Source: Tunturiibacter gelidiferens (lineage in GTDB: Bacteria > Acidobacteriota > Terriglobia > Terriglobales > Acidobacteriaceae). Taken from it: a stretch of DNA of 64,000 nt. This document shows positions 48,850-57,601 of this stretch, piece by piece. The stretch is taken from the NCBI RefSeq assembly GCF_014201335.1, contig NZ_JACHEB010000005.1, positions 124,001-188,000 on the forward strand, in the 5' to 3' direction. Numbering within the stretch: the stretch's first letter is position 1; every line of letters starts with the position of its first letter. The notes under the pieces were generated by a model that worked only from the letters and a program-made list of their open reading frames with translations, was not told the DNA's origin and did not search any database. The translations under genes and the position numbers were made by a program.

Positions 48850-50508
48850 ATGTCAACTTTACCCGCTACCGCTGAAGTCAGCCCGCTCCGATCGGCTGGA
48901 GCGGAGGGGCTGAGCGCATCCCGGGCCGCGGGGCTTGCGGCGCTTGTTGCGATCCTGGGCCTGTCCACGATCTTTTCAACCGTGGGCGCTCTATGGACCT
49001 TATGGACCATGGACGCTCTGAAATCGATTGGAATGTTTATCCCGCTGGTCAGCTTCGTGCTGGTTTTGCGGGCATGGCGTTCGCTCGGATGGGAGATGGA
49101 GGGGAGTTGGTGGGGCCTCGTCATCTTGGTGGTCACGGCGGCTGTCGTGCATGTCCGGGACCAGGCAATTCTGGTGTTTGTCTTCTCTCCGAAGTGGTCG
49201 ATTTACATTCCTCCTCATTCTCTGGTGGCCTTTGCGTACGGCGCGGGGGTGGTTTTGCTGTTTGGCGGGACGCGCCTGTTTCGAGCGGCGCTATTTCCGC
49301 TGATCCTTCTGTGGTTTGTTAACCCGATTCCTCACATCTTCAACGTGCTCGTGGATCTGCCGTTGCAGCGCGCCTCGGCTCACGTAGCTCGTGCGTTCGC
49401 GATTGCGCTCGGCCAGCCGTTGAGCCCGGACCAGCTACGGCTGATGTTTACTCCGGAGTTCGGGATGTTTATCGCTCCGGGATGCAACGGGATTCGCGGC
49501 GCGGTGACGATGGGATTTATTGCGTTGATCGCGGGATATGTCTATCGCTTCCGCTGGTACGCGCATGCGACAGTCGTGGCTGGAGCCGTGCTGCTGGGTT
49601 ACGTCTTCAACTTCGCGCGCCTCTGCATTCTGGTCTTGTATTATTTGGTGGCGTTGCACTTTCACTCGCTACAGAGCAAGGCTGAGATGGGAGACTATGT
49701 CATCGGAGCGTGCTTGTTTCTGGTGGGCACTATGTTGCTGTTCTATGTTGTGCGCCGTCTGAGCGAATCGCCGGGCCAGATCAAACCTCCTGCGATGAGT
49801 TCGGTATCTTCACAGGGGACAGTTCGAGGGACCACCTTCTATCCTCGCTTCGTCGGAATGCTTGTGCTGACGTTGTTCAGTTGTTACGGAGTCGCACGAG
49901 CTTACGTTCAGACCCATAGTGGCGCGGCTGCTGCTCAGAGAAAGGTGGACGATAGCGCCCTTGGACATTTTCCGGAGCGAATTGGAAGTTATACCCTGGC
50001 GCGTACCTGGAATGAGAATTTGGTTGCGGGTCCGCTCATCTACCATTGGGCGGAGTACGCGCCGGCGGATGGAGGACCCCACGTATCGGTTGGCGTGTCT
50101 CCTGTTATGGGGTCTCACGATACGTTGATCTGCCACTCCGCGCGTGGGGAGGATCCGATCTGGAGGGACCAGCTAACGATACCTACCGCTGGAGGCTCGA
50201 TCGGTTTTTCGGGCTCGTTATTCAACGACGGTGCGACCCAGTATCTTGAAGCGACGACTCTGTGCAGTAGCGGTTCGTGCGGAGAATATTCGAGCGACCG
50301 CACTCACTTTGGCTTCGTCTATAGCAAGCCCACCTCTCAGGCGTTGTTATCGCAGGATGCACAACGCCCGATTCCGGTTCTGCTGAAGGTTGAGACGATT
50401 GACACAACACTGCCGGCGGAGTTGGCGCGTCAACAGATGACGACTTCTCTTCGCTCGTTCCTAGCCTTCGCCGATCTGGGCGGTCTTACAAAGCCTTACC
50501 GTCAGTAA
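48850..50508 (+). CDS. xrtJ: Exosortase with fused EpsI-like C-terminal domain (XrtJ-like)
   Basis: Multi-pass membrane transpeptidase predicted to cleave the C-terminal sorting signal of the adjacent small protein. About eight membrane helices occupy residues 25-320. The active-site Cys212 is in APGCNGIRGAV, the conserved Arg257 in NFARLCIL, and the His is H270 or H272 in LHFHSLQ. Residues about 340-545 form an extracytoplasmic EpsI/DUF3485-like domain (FPERIGSYTLARTW, followed by a region with several Cys). 552 aa is long because of this fusion. No exopolysaccharide gene lies nearby, unlike classical exosortase loci. The number J comes from recalled family names for acidobacterial exosortases. 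Confidence 0.87.
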   Translation: MSTLPATAEVSPLRSAGAEGLSASRAAGLAALVAILGLSTIFSTVGALWTLWTMDALKSIGMFIPLVSFVLVLRAWRSLGWEMEGSWWGLVILVVTAAVVHVRDQAILVFVFSPKWSIYIPPHSLVAFAYGAGVVLLFGGTRLFRAALFPLILLWFVNPIPHIFNVLVDLPLQRASAHVARAFAIALGQPLSPDQLRLMFTPEFGMFIAPGCNGIRGAVTMGFIALIAGYVYRFRWYAHATVVAGAVLLGYVFNFARLCILVLYYLVALHFHSLQSKAEMGDYVIGACLFLVGTMLLFYVVRRLSESPGQIKPPAMSSVSSQGTVRGTTFYPRFVGMLVLTLFSCYGVARAYVQTHSGAAAAQRKVDDSALGHFPERIGSYTLARTWNENLVAGPLIYHWAEYAPADGGPHVSVGVSPVMGSHDTLICHSARGEDPIWRDQLTIPTAGGSIGFSGSLFNDGATQYLEATTLCSSGSCGEYSSDRTHFGFVYSKPTSQALLSQDAQRPIPVLLKVETIDTTLPAELARQQMTTSLRSFLAFADLGGLTKPYRQ

Positions 50509-50539
50509 TTACAACGACCATGGAACTCTTGGCTCTCCA

Positions 50540-52525
50540 GTGAAAATACTTTTGCGCAACTCTCAGGGACTCTTCAAAGCGGTAATGGCTGGGGCGCTGG
50601 CTTGTTCGCTTGCCGGATGCGGTGGCGGTACAACTCCACCCCCAGTGACTCCACCACCCGTGACGCCGCCTCCCGTCACACCTCCTCCTGTTACGCCGCC
50701 TCCTGTAACCCCACCCCCTGTAACGCCGCCTCCCGTTACGCCACCGCCGGTGACTCCACCGCCTGTCAGCAACCCCGGTGTGAGTTTTTCTGGCAAGGTA
50801 TTGGCGGGCTCTCAGCCGATTGTTGGAGCGACCGTCCAGCTCTACGCTGCCGCAACCACAGGGAACGGCTCAGCTGCGACGGCTCTGCTTTCAAACGCAC
50901 TCACCAGCGATTCGACTGGAGCCTTTACGGTGGCTGCGGGATATTCCTGTCCGACTGCCGCCTCACAGATCTATATTATCGTTCGCGCGGGGCAGGTAGG
51001 GAGCGCCATCGCGAATCCAGCGATTACGCTGGCCAGCGCGTTCGGTGCCTGCAACCAGATTACGGCCGATTCTGAGTTCGTCATCAACGAGGTGACGACT
51101 GCTGCTATGGCGTGGGGACTTGCACAGTTCTTCGGCACTGGCGGCAATGTTGGGGCCAGTGCGACGAACGCGCAGGGATTGGCGAATGCGGTGGCAACCG
51201 TTTCGAATCTCGCGAACCTTACGACTGGAGCTTCGCCTGGAGCGACTTTTCCCACGACCGGCGCCTCTCCCGCCACGAAGGTAAACGCCGTTGCCGATCT
51301 GCTCAACAACTGTACGGCTACGGCCTCAGGTTGCGATGCGCTATTTTCTGCGACAACTCCAAATGGAGGCGCGGCTCCGGACAATACGCTGGATGCGGTG
51401 CTTAACCTCGTGCGCAATCCGGGAAGCAATGTTGTTACGCTGTTTGCGCAACTGCCTCCAAGTGGCGCGCTACCCTTTGCACCGGTGCCCTCCAAAGCTC
51501 CGGCAGACTGGACACTGTCGATCAACTATCACGGCGGGGGAATCGATAAGAACAATCCTTCGGGAGTTGGCGTGGACGCTAATGGGAATATCTGGGTGTC
51601 TACCTATACGGGTGCTGTGGCTGAGTTTTCGGCGATCGGAACACCGATGTTTCCGAGCGGCATTATAGGCGGTGGGCTACTCAAATCGGATGCGCTTGCC
51701 GTTGATCCGCAGGGGAATATCTGGGTGCCAGACGGAGGCAGTCCAAGTGTCAATGGCGATTTTGGGAGTGTGACAGAGCTGAGTTCGACGGGGCAGGTGC
51801 TCTCGGGTGCTACGGGATTCAGCGCTGGCGGCATCAGCTATCCGACGGCTATTACGGTTGATACCAACGGAACTGTGTGGATACCCGATTACGGGAACTC
51901 GCGGGTTACTTTGCTCTCGAGCGCAGGTCAGCCGCTGTCTGGAACGAGCGGATATCAGTCGCTGCAGTTCAGCTTTCCGCTTGCGGTTGCGATTGATGCC
52001 AACCATAACGGTTGGATCGCCAACTTTGGCAACGATACGGTTAGCAAGGTTTCCGCCGATGGGAGTCAGATAGCCAGCTTCGCGAGCGGCAATGGGCCGG
52101 ATGGTCTCGCGGTCGATCAACGCGGTTATGTGTGGGTCGCGAACCAGACAGGAAACAGCATCACCGAGCTAGCCAACGATGGAAGTGTTGTCTCGAGCGG
52201 CTACAGCGATAACAAAGCCAGCATACTTGCTCCGCAGGGGATCGTGATCGATGGATCGGGCAATGTGTGGGTTGCGAATCTACATAGCCATGCAATTACG
52301 GAGCTGGCGGGTTCGGCTGCTGCCTCGCCTATCTTGCCTGGCGCAATCCTGTCGCCGACGGCGGGCTATGCGTCAGATGCCGGGTTCACGGAGGCGTACG
52401 CGATTGTGGCGGATGCCAGCGGCAATCTTTGGGTGACTGACTTCAACAACAACACGCTTACGGAGATTGTTGGGGTGGCGACTCCAGTGAAGACTCCTGT
52501 GCTGGGGCCGCCGCAGACGCCTTAG
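50540..52525 (+). CDS. NHL-repeat lipoprotein with (TPPPV)9 linker
   Basis: 661-aa protein beginning at GTG 50540, with a lipoprotein signal whose lipobox is SLAGC (Cys27 becomes the lipidated N-terminus). Residues 32-76 are nine TPPPV pentapeptides encoded by a degenerate 15-base tandem repeat. After a carboxypeptidase-regulatory-like section (SFSGKVLAGSQPIVGATVQLY), a Thr/Ala-rich region leads to at least six NHL/Vgb-type propeller blades (GVDANGNIWVSTY, AVDPQGNIWVPDG, DGSGNVWVANL). It probably acts as an outer-membrane or surface-anchored binding protein. It follows the exosortase by 31 bases. A terminator at 52555 ends the unit. Confidence 0.86.
   Translation: MKILLRNSQGLFKAVMAGALACSLAGCGGGTTPPPVTPPPVTPPPVTPPPVTPPPVTPPPVTPPPVTPPPVTPPPVSNPGVSFSGKVLAGSQPIVGATVQLYAAATTGNGSAATALLSNALTSDSTGAFTVAAGYSCPTAASQIYIIVRAGQVGSAIANPAITLASAFGACNQITADSEFVINEVTTAAMAWGLAQFFGTGGNVGASATNAQGLANAVATVSNLANLTTGASPGATFPTTGASPATKVNAVADLLNNCTATASGCDALFSATTPNGGAAPDNTLDAVLNLVRNPGSNVVTLFAQLPPSGALPFAPVPSKAPADWTLSINYHGGGIDKNNPSGVGVDANGNIWVSTYTGAVAEFSAIGTPMFPSGIIGGGLLKSDALAVDPQGNIWVPDGGSPSVNGDFGSVTELSSTGQVLSGATGFSAGGISYPTAITVDTNGTVWIPDYGNSRVTLLSSAGQPLSGTSGYQSLQFSFPLAVAIDANHNGWIANFGNDTVSKVSADGSQIASFASGNGPDGLAVDQRGYVWVANQTGNSITELANDGSVVSSGYSDNKASILAPQGIVIDGSGNVWVANLHSHAITELAGSAAASPILPGAILSPTAGYASDAGFTEAYAIVADASGNLWVTDFNNNTLTEIVGVATPVKTPVLGPPQTP
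50633..50767 (+). repeat. Tandem 15-base repeat encoding TPPPV, nine units
   Basis: Nine in-frame 15-base units (ACn CCn CCn CCn GTn) with silent third-position changes. All nine encode Thr-Pro-Pro-Pro-Val, forming a rigid stalk between the lipidated Cys and the propeller. Confidence 0.95.
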
Positions 52526-52554
52526 TTTGAGGTTTCCACGTTGCGAAGTTGAGA

Positions 52555-52594
52555 CTACCGCCTGCCGACGATGGAGGCGGTAGCTCTTTATTTT
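52555..52594 (+). terminator. Terminator after the NHL lipoprotein
   Basis: 9-bp stem (CTACCGCCT at 52555-52563 with AGGCGGTAG at 52575-52583), then CTCTTTATTTTC. Confidence 0.85.
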
Positions 52595-52609
52595 CTTGAT
52601 TGTTTGATG

Positions 52610-53800
52610 CTATGGCTTAATCGTGAGCATGACTGCGCCGTGGCTGGGGACGTCGGCGGAGTAGGATCCGTTTTGCTTCCCGAGGTCGTTTGCTGTCCAC
52701 AGGTTTCGAACCGATGCGGGCAGGCTGTCGGGATAGCCGATGTCGGTCCATGAAACGGCGATCTTCGTAGCTGCTGGGCCGCGGTTGAGAAGGACGACGG
52801 CGCGGCTGCCATCCTTCAGCTGTTTGGACCAGATCTCCTGATCGCCTGTCTTTTTCACTCTGCGTCCCTGTCGGCCGAGTGGGTCCTGGTCGATCGCGAT
52901 GACTTCTTTGTTGAGAAGGATCTCTTTGGTGTCGGCGGTCATGTTGGAGATGTCGTTGCCTGCAAGCAACGGCGCAGAGAAGAGAGCCCACATGCTGAAG
53001 TGTGCGCGAGACTCTTCTTTGGTCATGCCGCCGTTACCGACCTCGAGCATGTCCGGATCATTCCAATGGCCTGGTCCGGCGTAGGTCTCCAGCCCGTTCA
53101 TCTGGTCGATGATCTGGGTAACGCCGTTGCCGCCCCAGTCTTTTTTGCAGTCCCAGCAATCTTGAATGTCTCCGGTGGCGCGCCACAGGTTTCCGATCGA
53201 TCCGGCCCATAGCCAGGGTTTGGTCGATCCCCACTCGCAGATGCTGAAGACGATGGCTCGTCCGGAGTCGGCGAGCGCGTTACGCATCAAAGTGTAGGAT
53301 GATTCGCTGTTCTGTCCTGGCAGGGTGTTGCACCAATCTTCTTTGAGGTAATCGACGCCCCAGTTCGCGTATTGTTTTGCGTCCTGGTATTCGTGGCCGA
53401 TGCTTCCGAGACGCTTGGCGCAGGTCATTGCGCCGGCATCGGTATAAATGCCGAACTTCAACCCCTTTGAGTGGACATAGTCGGCGAGCGCCTTGATACC
53501 GGAGGGGAAGCGCTCCGCATCGGCGACTATGTTGCCGCTCGCGTCGCGGCCTGTCTGCCAGCAGTCGTCGAGGATGACGAACTGATAGCCCGCATCCTTC
53601 ATGCCGCTGCTGACCATTGTGTCTGCGGTCTCGCGCACGACCTTTTCGTTGAGCCCTTTGCAGCCGAACTTGTTCCAGCTGTTCCATCCCATAGGCGGCG
53701 TCTTCGCGAGGCCGTTATCTAGGGCTCGCCCAGAGGCTGGCATCATAACGGCCGCCATGATTGCAATACACACAGTCAAAATGTAACGAACTCGACGCAT
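52610..53800 (-). CDS. Alpha-galactosidase, GH27, secreted
   Basis: Retaining alpha-galactosidase acting on raffinose-type or galactomannan side chains, 396 aa. Start at 53800 (MRRVRYILTVCIA) gives a signal peptide ending MPASGRA and is served by AGGAG upstream; the ATG 11 codons earlier is not. The barrel opens TPPMGWNSWNKFGC, with the nucleophile Asp155 in YLKEDWCN and the acid/base Asp250 in GHWNDPDMLEVGN. The C-terminal beta domain (DGSRAVVLLNRGP) is present. Convergent with the NHL lipoprotein gene and isolated from other hydrolases. Confidence 0.95.
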   Translation of the reverse strand: MRRVRYILTVCIAIMAAVMMPASGRALDNGLAKTPPMGWNSWNKFGCKGLNEKVVRETADTMVSSGMKDAGYQFVILDDCWQTGRDASGNIVADAERFPSGIKALADYVHSKGLKFGIYTDAGAMTCAKRLGSIGHEYQDAKQYANWGVDYLKEDWCNTLPGQNSESSYTLMRNALADSGRAIVFSICEWGSTKPWLWAGSIGNLWRATGDIQDCWDCKKDWGGNGVTQIIDQMNGLETYAGPGHWNDPDMLEVGNGGMTKEESRAHFSMWALFSAPLLAGNDISNMTADTKEILLNKEVIAIDQDPLGRQGRRVKKTGDQEIWSKQLKDGSRAVVLLNRGPAATKIAVSWTDIGYPDSLPASVRNLWTANDLGKQNGSYSADVPSHGAVMLTIKP

Positions 53801-53899
53801 TCCTTGACTCCTCTTAGAAACAGCTAAATTCATCCTGCGAACTACACGAATTCTAATCGCCCCTAGAGGAAATCGCGCGTTAGAGCGACGCAGAACGAA

Positions 53900-54409
53900 T
53901 CAGTTTGGAAGTAATCGCTTTTCGTAACATAGGAAGCGCAGTCCTGGTCTGTACACCAAGCTAATCTCTCCGGCGAGAGAGTAGCCGAGCTTCGGAAAGA
54001 GCCGCTGGGTTGCTTCGTTCTGTGTGTTGGTGTCTACGCGGAGGACGGTGATGCCGCGCTCGACTGCGACCTCTTCCGCCTTTTGCATCAAGGCGCCGGC
54101 TGCTCCCAGGCCGCGAAAGGCGGGATCGACGGCGAGCCGATGTACAACGATCGCCGGTTCTTCGATGTCCCAGCCAACCTGGGTGTAGTCGGGATCCTGG
54201 TCCATCGTCACGGCAGCGACGCCGGCGATGTTGCCGTCCACCACGGCGACCCATAACTGATTCAGATCGATATCGCGCTGAAAAACGGCTTCGTTTGGGT
54301 ACGTATTGTCCCACTGCAGATTTCCTGTCGCGCGCATCAGTGGCACAACGCGGCGGACGAGGGCTATCAGCGGTGGGAGATCATCTTTTGTTGCCGGCCG
54401 AATCTGCAT
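53900..54409 (-). CDS. GNAT family N-acetyltransferase
   Basis: 169-aa acetyltransferase. The acetyl-CoA loop is AVDPAFRGLGAAGALM and the motif B region is VDTNTQNEATQRLFPKLGYSLAGE. The substrate is unknown, and a small-molecule amine is as likely as a protein. It is the last gene of the long minus-strand block that begins at nadC, 29 bases after the preceding small gene. Confidence 0.88.
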   Translation of the reverse strand: MQIRPATKDDLPPLIALVRRVVPLMRATGNLQWDNTYPNEAVFQRDIDLNQLWVAVVDGNIAGVAAVTMDQDPDYTQVGWDIEEPAIVVHRLAVDPAFRGLGAAGALMQKAEEVAVERGITVLRVDTNTQNEATQRLFPKLGYSLAGEISLVYRPGLRFLCYEKRLLPN

Positions 54410-54438
54410 CGTCTTCCCAGCGTATCAGGACGATGATG

Positions 54439-54714
54439 CTACATGATTCGGAAGCGTTCGCGCATGAGCCGTTGAAAGCGCGGGCGCCAGATAAGGTCGT
54501 AGGCTAACTCTTTTCCGGGGAACATGGCCAGGGCCGCTTTTCTGGTGTCCGCGATCATCTGGGCTGCTTCATCGATCGTGAGGGATCCATCCTGCGCGAT
54601 CACCTGCATCACCATGTTCATCATCATCTGCATTCTGCGGATCAGCTTCTGTTCTTCTGCCCGCTCTTCAGCACTGATTGCAACAGGTTCAACATTTGGC
54701 CCATTCAACTCCAT
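54439..54714 (-). CDS. Small helical protein of unknown function
   Basis: 91 aa, with GGGAGG 5 bases before the ATG. Predicted fully helical, with a Met-rich stretch (RMQMMMNMVMQVI) followed by an acidic region (GSLTIDEAAQMIADTRK) and a basic tail (RFQRLMRERFRIM). No signal peptide. It fits between comEC and the GNAT gene with spacings of 26 and 29 bases, which supports cotranscription. No family is recognised. Confidence 0.7.
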   Translation of the reverse strand: MELNGPNVEPVAISAEERAEEQKLIRRMQMMMNMVMQVIAQDGSLTIDEAAQMIADTRKAALAMFPGKELAYDLIWRPRFQRLMRERFRIM

Positions 54715-54740
54715 CGAAACCTCCCGATCAAGTCAGCTAC

Positions 54741-57569
54741 TCATGGATTAGATGCGTCGACAAGCTCCCGGATTTTTCCATCCCGTCCCAGCAGAAATGT
54801 GGTCAGTCCGAACTCATCCGTTCGATACAGCTTAGCCCGAGCCTCCGCAATTCGTTCTATCACTTCGTAGCGGGGGTGACCAAATGTATTCCCTTTACCG
54901 ACCGATACGACCGCGTCTTTGGGAGCGGCGGCATTGAAAAACTCCTGAGTCGTTGAGGTCCGGCTGCCGTGGTGGCCGACCTTCAGAAGAGTGACTGGTG
55001 CAATTCTTCCGTGCGCGAGCATCTCGCGTTCGCTGGGCGCTTCGGCGTCGCCCTCTAACAAAACAGAGGCGTCGCCGTACTGCATTTGCATCACCAGCGA
55101 ATCGTTGTTTACGGGATCTCTGGGATTGACGTAACCGGTCTCGGGTGCCAGCATCGTGATCAGCGTTCCTCCCCAAGCGACCTGGGCGCCGGCGTAAAAG
55201 TGGCGCACGGTAACGCCGAGGTCTTTTGCTTCGTTCAGAAGCGAACGGTAGGCGTCAGAGTTCGGGTCGATGCTGACCCAAAGTTCGCGCGGGCGGAAGT
55301 TGCGGAGGATTGCGGGCATTCCGCCCATGTGGTCGCTGTGGGCGTGACTTAACGCGACGATATCGAGTCGGCGAAATCTGCGCGACCAGAGATACGGCGA
55401 GACTACTTCCTCGCCGATGTCGAAGCGGCTGGTTGCTTCTGCTGCTTCGGTGACTCCGCCGACGGGTCCGCCGGCATCGATCAGCATGGTCGCACCGTCC
55501 GGTGCTGCGATGAAGATGGAGTCGCCCTGGCCGACATCGATTGCGGTTACCTCCATCATGCCTGGCGATACGATCGCATGCTCTGGCCACAATACGATCG
55601 CCGCGACGAGGGGCAGCACAATGACCGCAGCCCACGCCCAGACGTGTGATTGCCGCACAGCCCAGCAGCAGAAGGCCCACGCGGCAACTGCCAGCATGGC
55701 AACCCACCATACCGGGCCAGGTACGCGCAGATCGGCTGCGTGAACCGAGCTGATATGGCCGATCACTCCGGTGACTCCGTGAAGCAGTAGAGCGGTCATC
55801 GCGCCGGGAAGCAAGGCGATCCAGGGGCTGACGAGAGAGGTACAAAATGTAACGACTGCAGTGGGTGCGAGAATCGCTACCAACGGCACGCTCAACATGT
55901 TTGTGAGGACCGCAAACATGGTGGCGCGGTGGAAGTAGACTGCCATCGGCAGCACCATCACCATCTCCGCGACTACGCCTATCAGGGATAGCTCCAGCGC
56001 CCAAAGAGTGCCCCGGACGATTGCTGAGGGCAATCCTCTGGCCCAGTGGCCTAAGACGTTGGCGATGGCTTCGCTCCACAGTCGGAGCATAAGACGAAAC
56101 TGTGCCACGCGAGGTGGAAGGGCTGCATCACCCCAGTGATCCCAGAGGCGCTCTGCGGCGCGGGCGTAAGGCAGAAAGCTTCGTTCTCCTAACGGGATTG
56201 CAATGCCGCCGATGGCGACGATTGCGAGAAAGGTCATTTGAAAGCTGGCCTCGAATAAGGCGCTTGGAGACAGCACCAGGACCGCCATCGCCGCGGCGCC
56301 CAAGGCGTTCAGCACGTTTCGATCTCGGGTTAGCAGACGCGCGAGGAGGAAGACGGTTGTCATGAAGAGGGCTCGTTGCACTGGGGCGCCAAAACCCGTC
56401 AGTAGTGCGTAACCAAAGGTGAGGAGGATGGTGAGCAGCGTCGCGAACCAATCGCGCAACTTCAGTCTGCTGGTCAGCCAGAAGACGAGTCCGGCAAGCA
56501 GACCGACGTGCATCCCCGAAACGACAAAGAGATGGAAGGAGCCGGTGCGCTCAAATCCTACCCGCTGAGTTTTGTTCAGGCCGGCGCGGTCGCCGAACAA
56601 CATCGCGTTCAGCATCCCGCCGTCGTCGTCACTAAGCCGGAGGACCTTAGGGAGTCCATGATTTGCCTTCGAATGGATGTAGCCGAGAACGCGCCCGGAA
56701 GCCCAGTTTTGCGCTGCGAAGACTCGGCACTGCCACTGTGCTGTTCGGTCAGACTGAAGAAGGGGAGCGGAGGCAGACTCTTTGAGGACCGAGACCTTCG
56801 AAGCTCGCACACTAGAGTGAGCGCCTATGCCTTGAGCGAGAAGATAGTCGGCGTACTGCCATGCTCCCGGATCACGGTAATACTCGGCTACTTTCATTCG
56901 CATGGGAGCCTGCACGAGATCACCGCACTTGAGTGTTGGAAGAGCAGAGATGCCCGGTGCAGAGCTTTGTGCTGCGAGTTTGTCAGCGACGATATTCATA
57001 CGGACGCCGCCTCGGACGGGATCCATCCACGCAACGTCGGGCGTTACCTCTTCGACAGAATCGACCTGAATATCGACCGAGAGTGCGCCGACCGCTGCGG
57101 CTTCCTCGGCCTCCTCTTTCTCGGCCCACCATCCCACCTCTTTATCGTGATCGGAGTCTTCGTGCTGAGGAGCCAGCTCGCGGATTCGCACGACGTGGCC
57201 TCGAACTTGTCTGCTTAGGCCATCTGCGTAGGATTTCAAAGTGTGTTGCGTTGGAGGAGCTGGCTGCAGCTCCGCGCAGAAGAGTCCAAGCGCCATCCAC
57301 AATGCTGCTAGTGGGAGGATTGCGATTCGAAGAGACCATCGCAAGCTGGCAAAGGCTAACGGGCACAGTAAGGACATGGCGAGGAGAAGGATGACGGTTG
57401 GCGCATAATTATGCGTCATCACCTCGCCAAGTGCGAACCAGCAGACTGCGGTTAGAAGAGGAGCGCGGCGGAACTGAAGTGTGGGAATACGTGCGACCGC
57501 CCTCGGCCAAAGATCGGGGTTCGGCTCGGTCGTTCTTCCGGTCTTCAAAGCTCTGCCTGCGGACCGCAC
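54741..57569 (-). CDS. comEC: DNA internalisation protein ComEC/Rec2
   Basis: Inner-membrane channel for single-stranded DNA uptake in natural transformation, 942 aa, full length. An N-terminal DUF4131/OB-like region (to about 290) contains AQPAPPTQHTL-like and Glu-rich segments. The Competence domain (about 310-640) has FVVSGMHVGLLAGLVFWL and LTGFGAPVQRALFM. The C-terminal metallo-beta-lactamase-like domain has VTAIDVGQGDSIFIA and the HxHxDH motif LSHAHSDHMGGMP. The start is GTG 57569 with no clear ribosome site, so translational coupling to rlmD (gap 32 bases) is possible. No type IV pilus or DprA gene is in the window. Confidence 0.96.
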   Translation of the reverse strand: MRSAGRALKTGRTTEPNPDLWPRAVARIPTLQFRRAPLLTAVCWFALGEVMTHNYAPTVILLLAMSLLCPLAFASLRWSLRIAILPLAALWMALGLFCAELQPAPPTQHTLKSYADGLSRQVRGHVVRIRELAPQHEDSDHDKEVGWWAEKEEAEEAAAVGALSVDIQVDSVEEVTPDVAWMDPVRGGVRMNIVADKLAAQSSAPGISALPTLKCGDLVQAPMRMKVAEYYRDPGAWQYADYLLAQGIGAHSSVRASKVSVLKESASAPLLQSDRTAQWQCRVFAAQNWASGRVLGYIHSKANHGLPKVLRLSDDDGGMLNAMLFGDRAGLNKTQRVGFERTGSFHLFVVSGMHVGLLAGLVFWLTSRLKLRDWFATLLTILLTFGYALLTGFGAPVQRALFMTTVFLLARLLTRDRNVLNALGAAAMAVLVLSPSALFEASFQMTFLAIVAIGGIAIPLGERSFLPYARAAERLWDHWGDAALPPRVAQFRLMLRLWSEAIANVLGHWARGLPSAIVRGTLWALELSLIGVVAEMVMVLPMAVYFHRATMFAVLTNMLSVPLVAILAPTAVVTFCTSLVSPWIALLPGAMTALLLHGVTGVIGHISSVHAADLRVPGPVWWVAMLAVAAWAFCCWAVRQSHVWAWAAVIVLPLVAAIVLWPEHAIVSPGMMEVTAIDVGQGDSIFIAAPDGATMLIDAGGPVGGVTEAAEATSRFDIGEEVVSPYLWSRRFRRLDIVALSHAHSDHMGGMPAILRNFRPRELWVSIDPNSDAYRSLLNEAKDLGVTVRHFYAGAQVAWGGTLITMLAPETGYVNPRDPVNNDSLVMQMQYGDASVLLEGDAEAPSEREMLAHGRIAPVTLLKVGHHGSRTSTTQEFFNAAAPKDAVVSVGKGNTFGHPRYEVIERIAEARAKLYRTDEFGLTTFLLGRDGKIRELVDASNP

Positions 57570-57601
57570 TTACTAACCATTTCAACACAACACGACGATG
57601 T

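Noticed and set aside
50633-50767. Tandem repeat considered as a CRISPR array
   Set aside because: Units are contiguous without spacers, in frame, and encode a Pro-rich linker.
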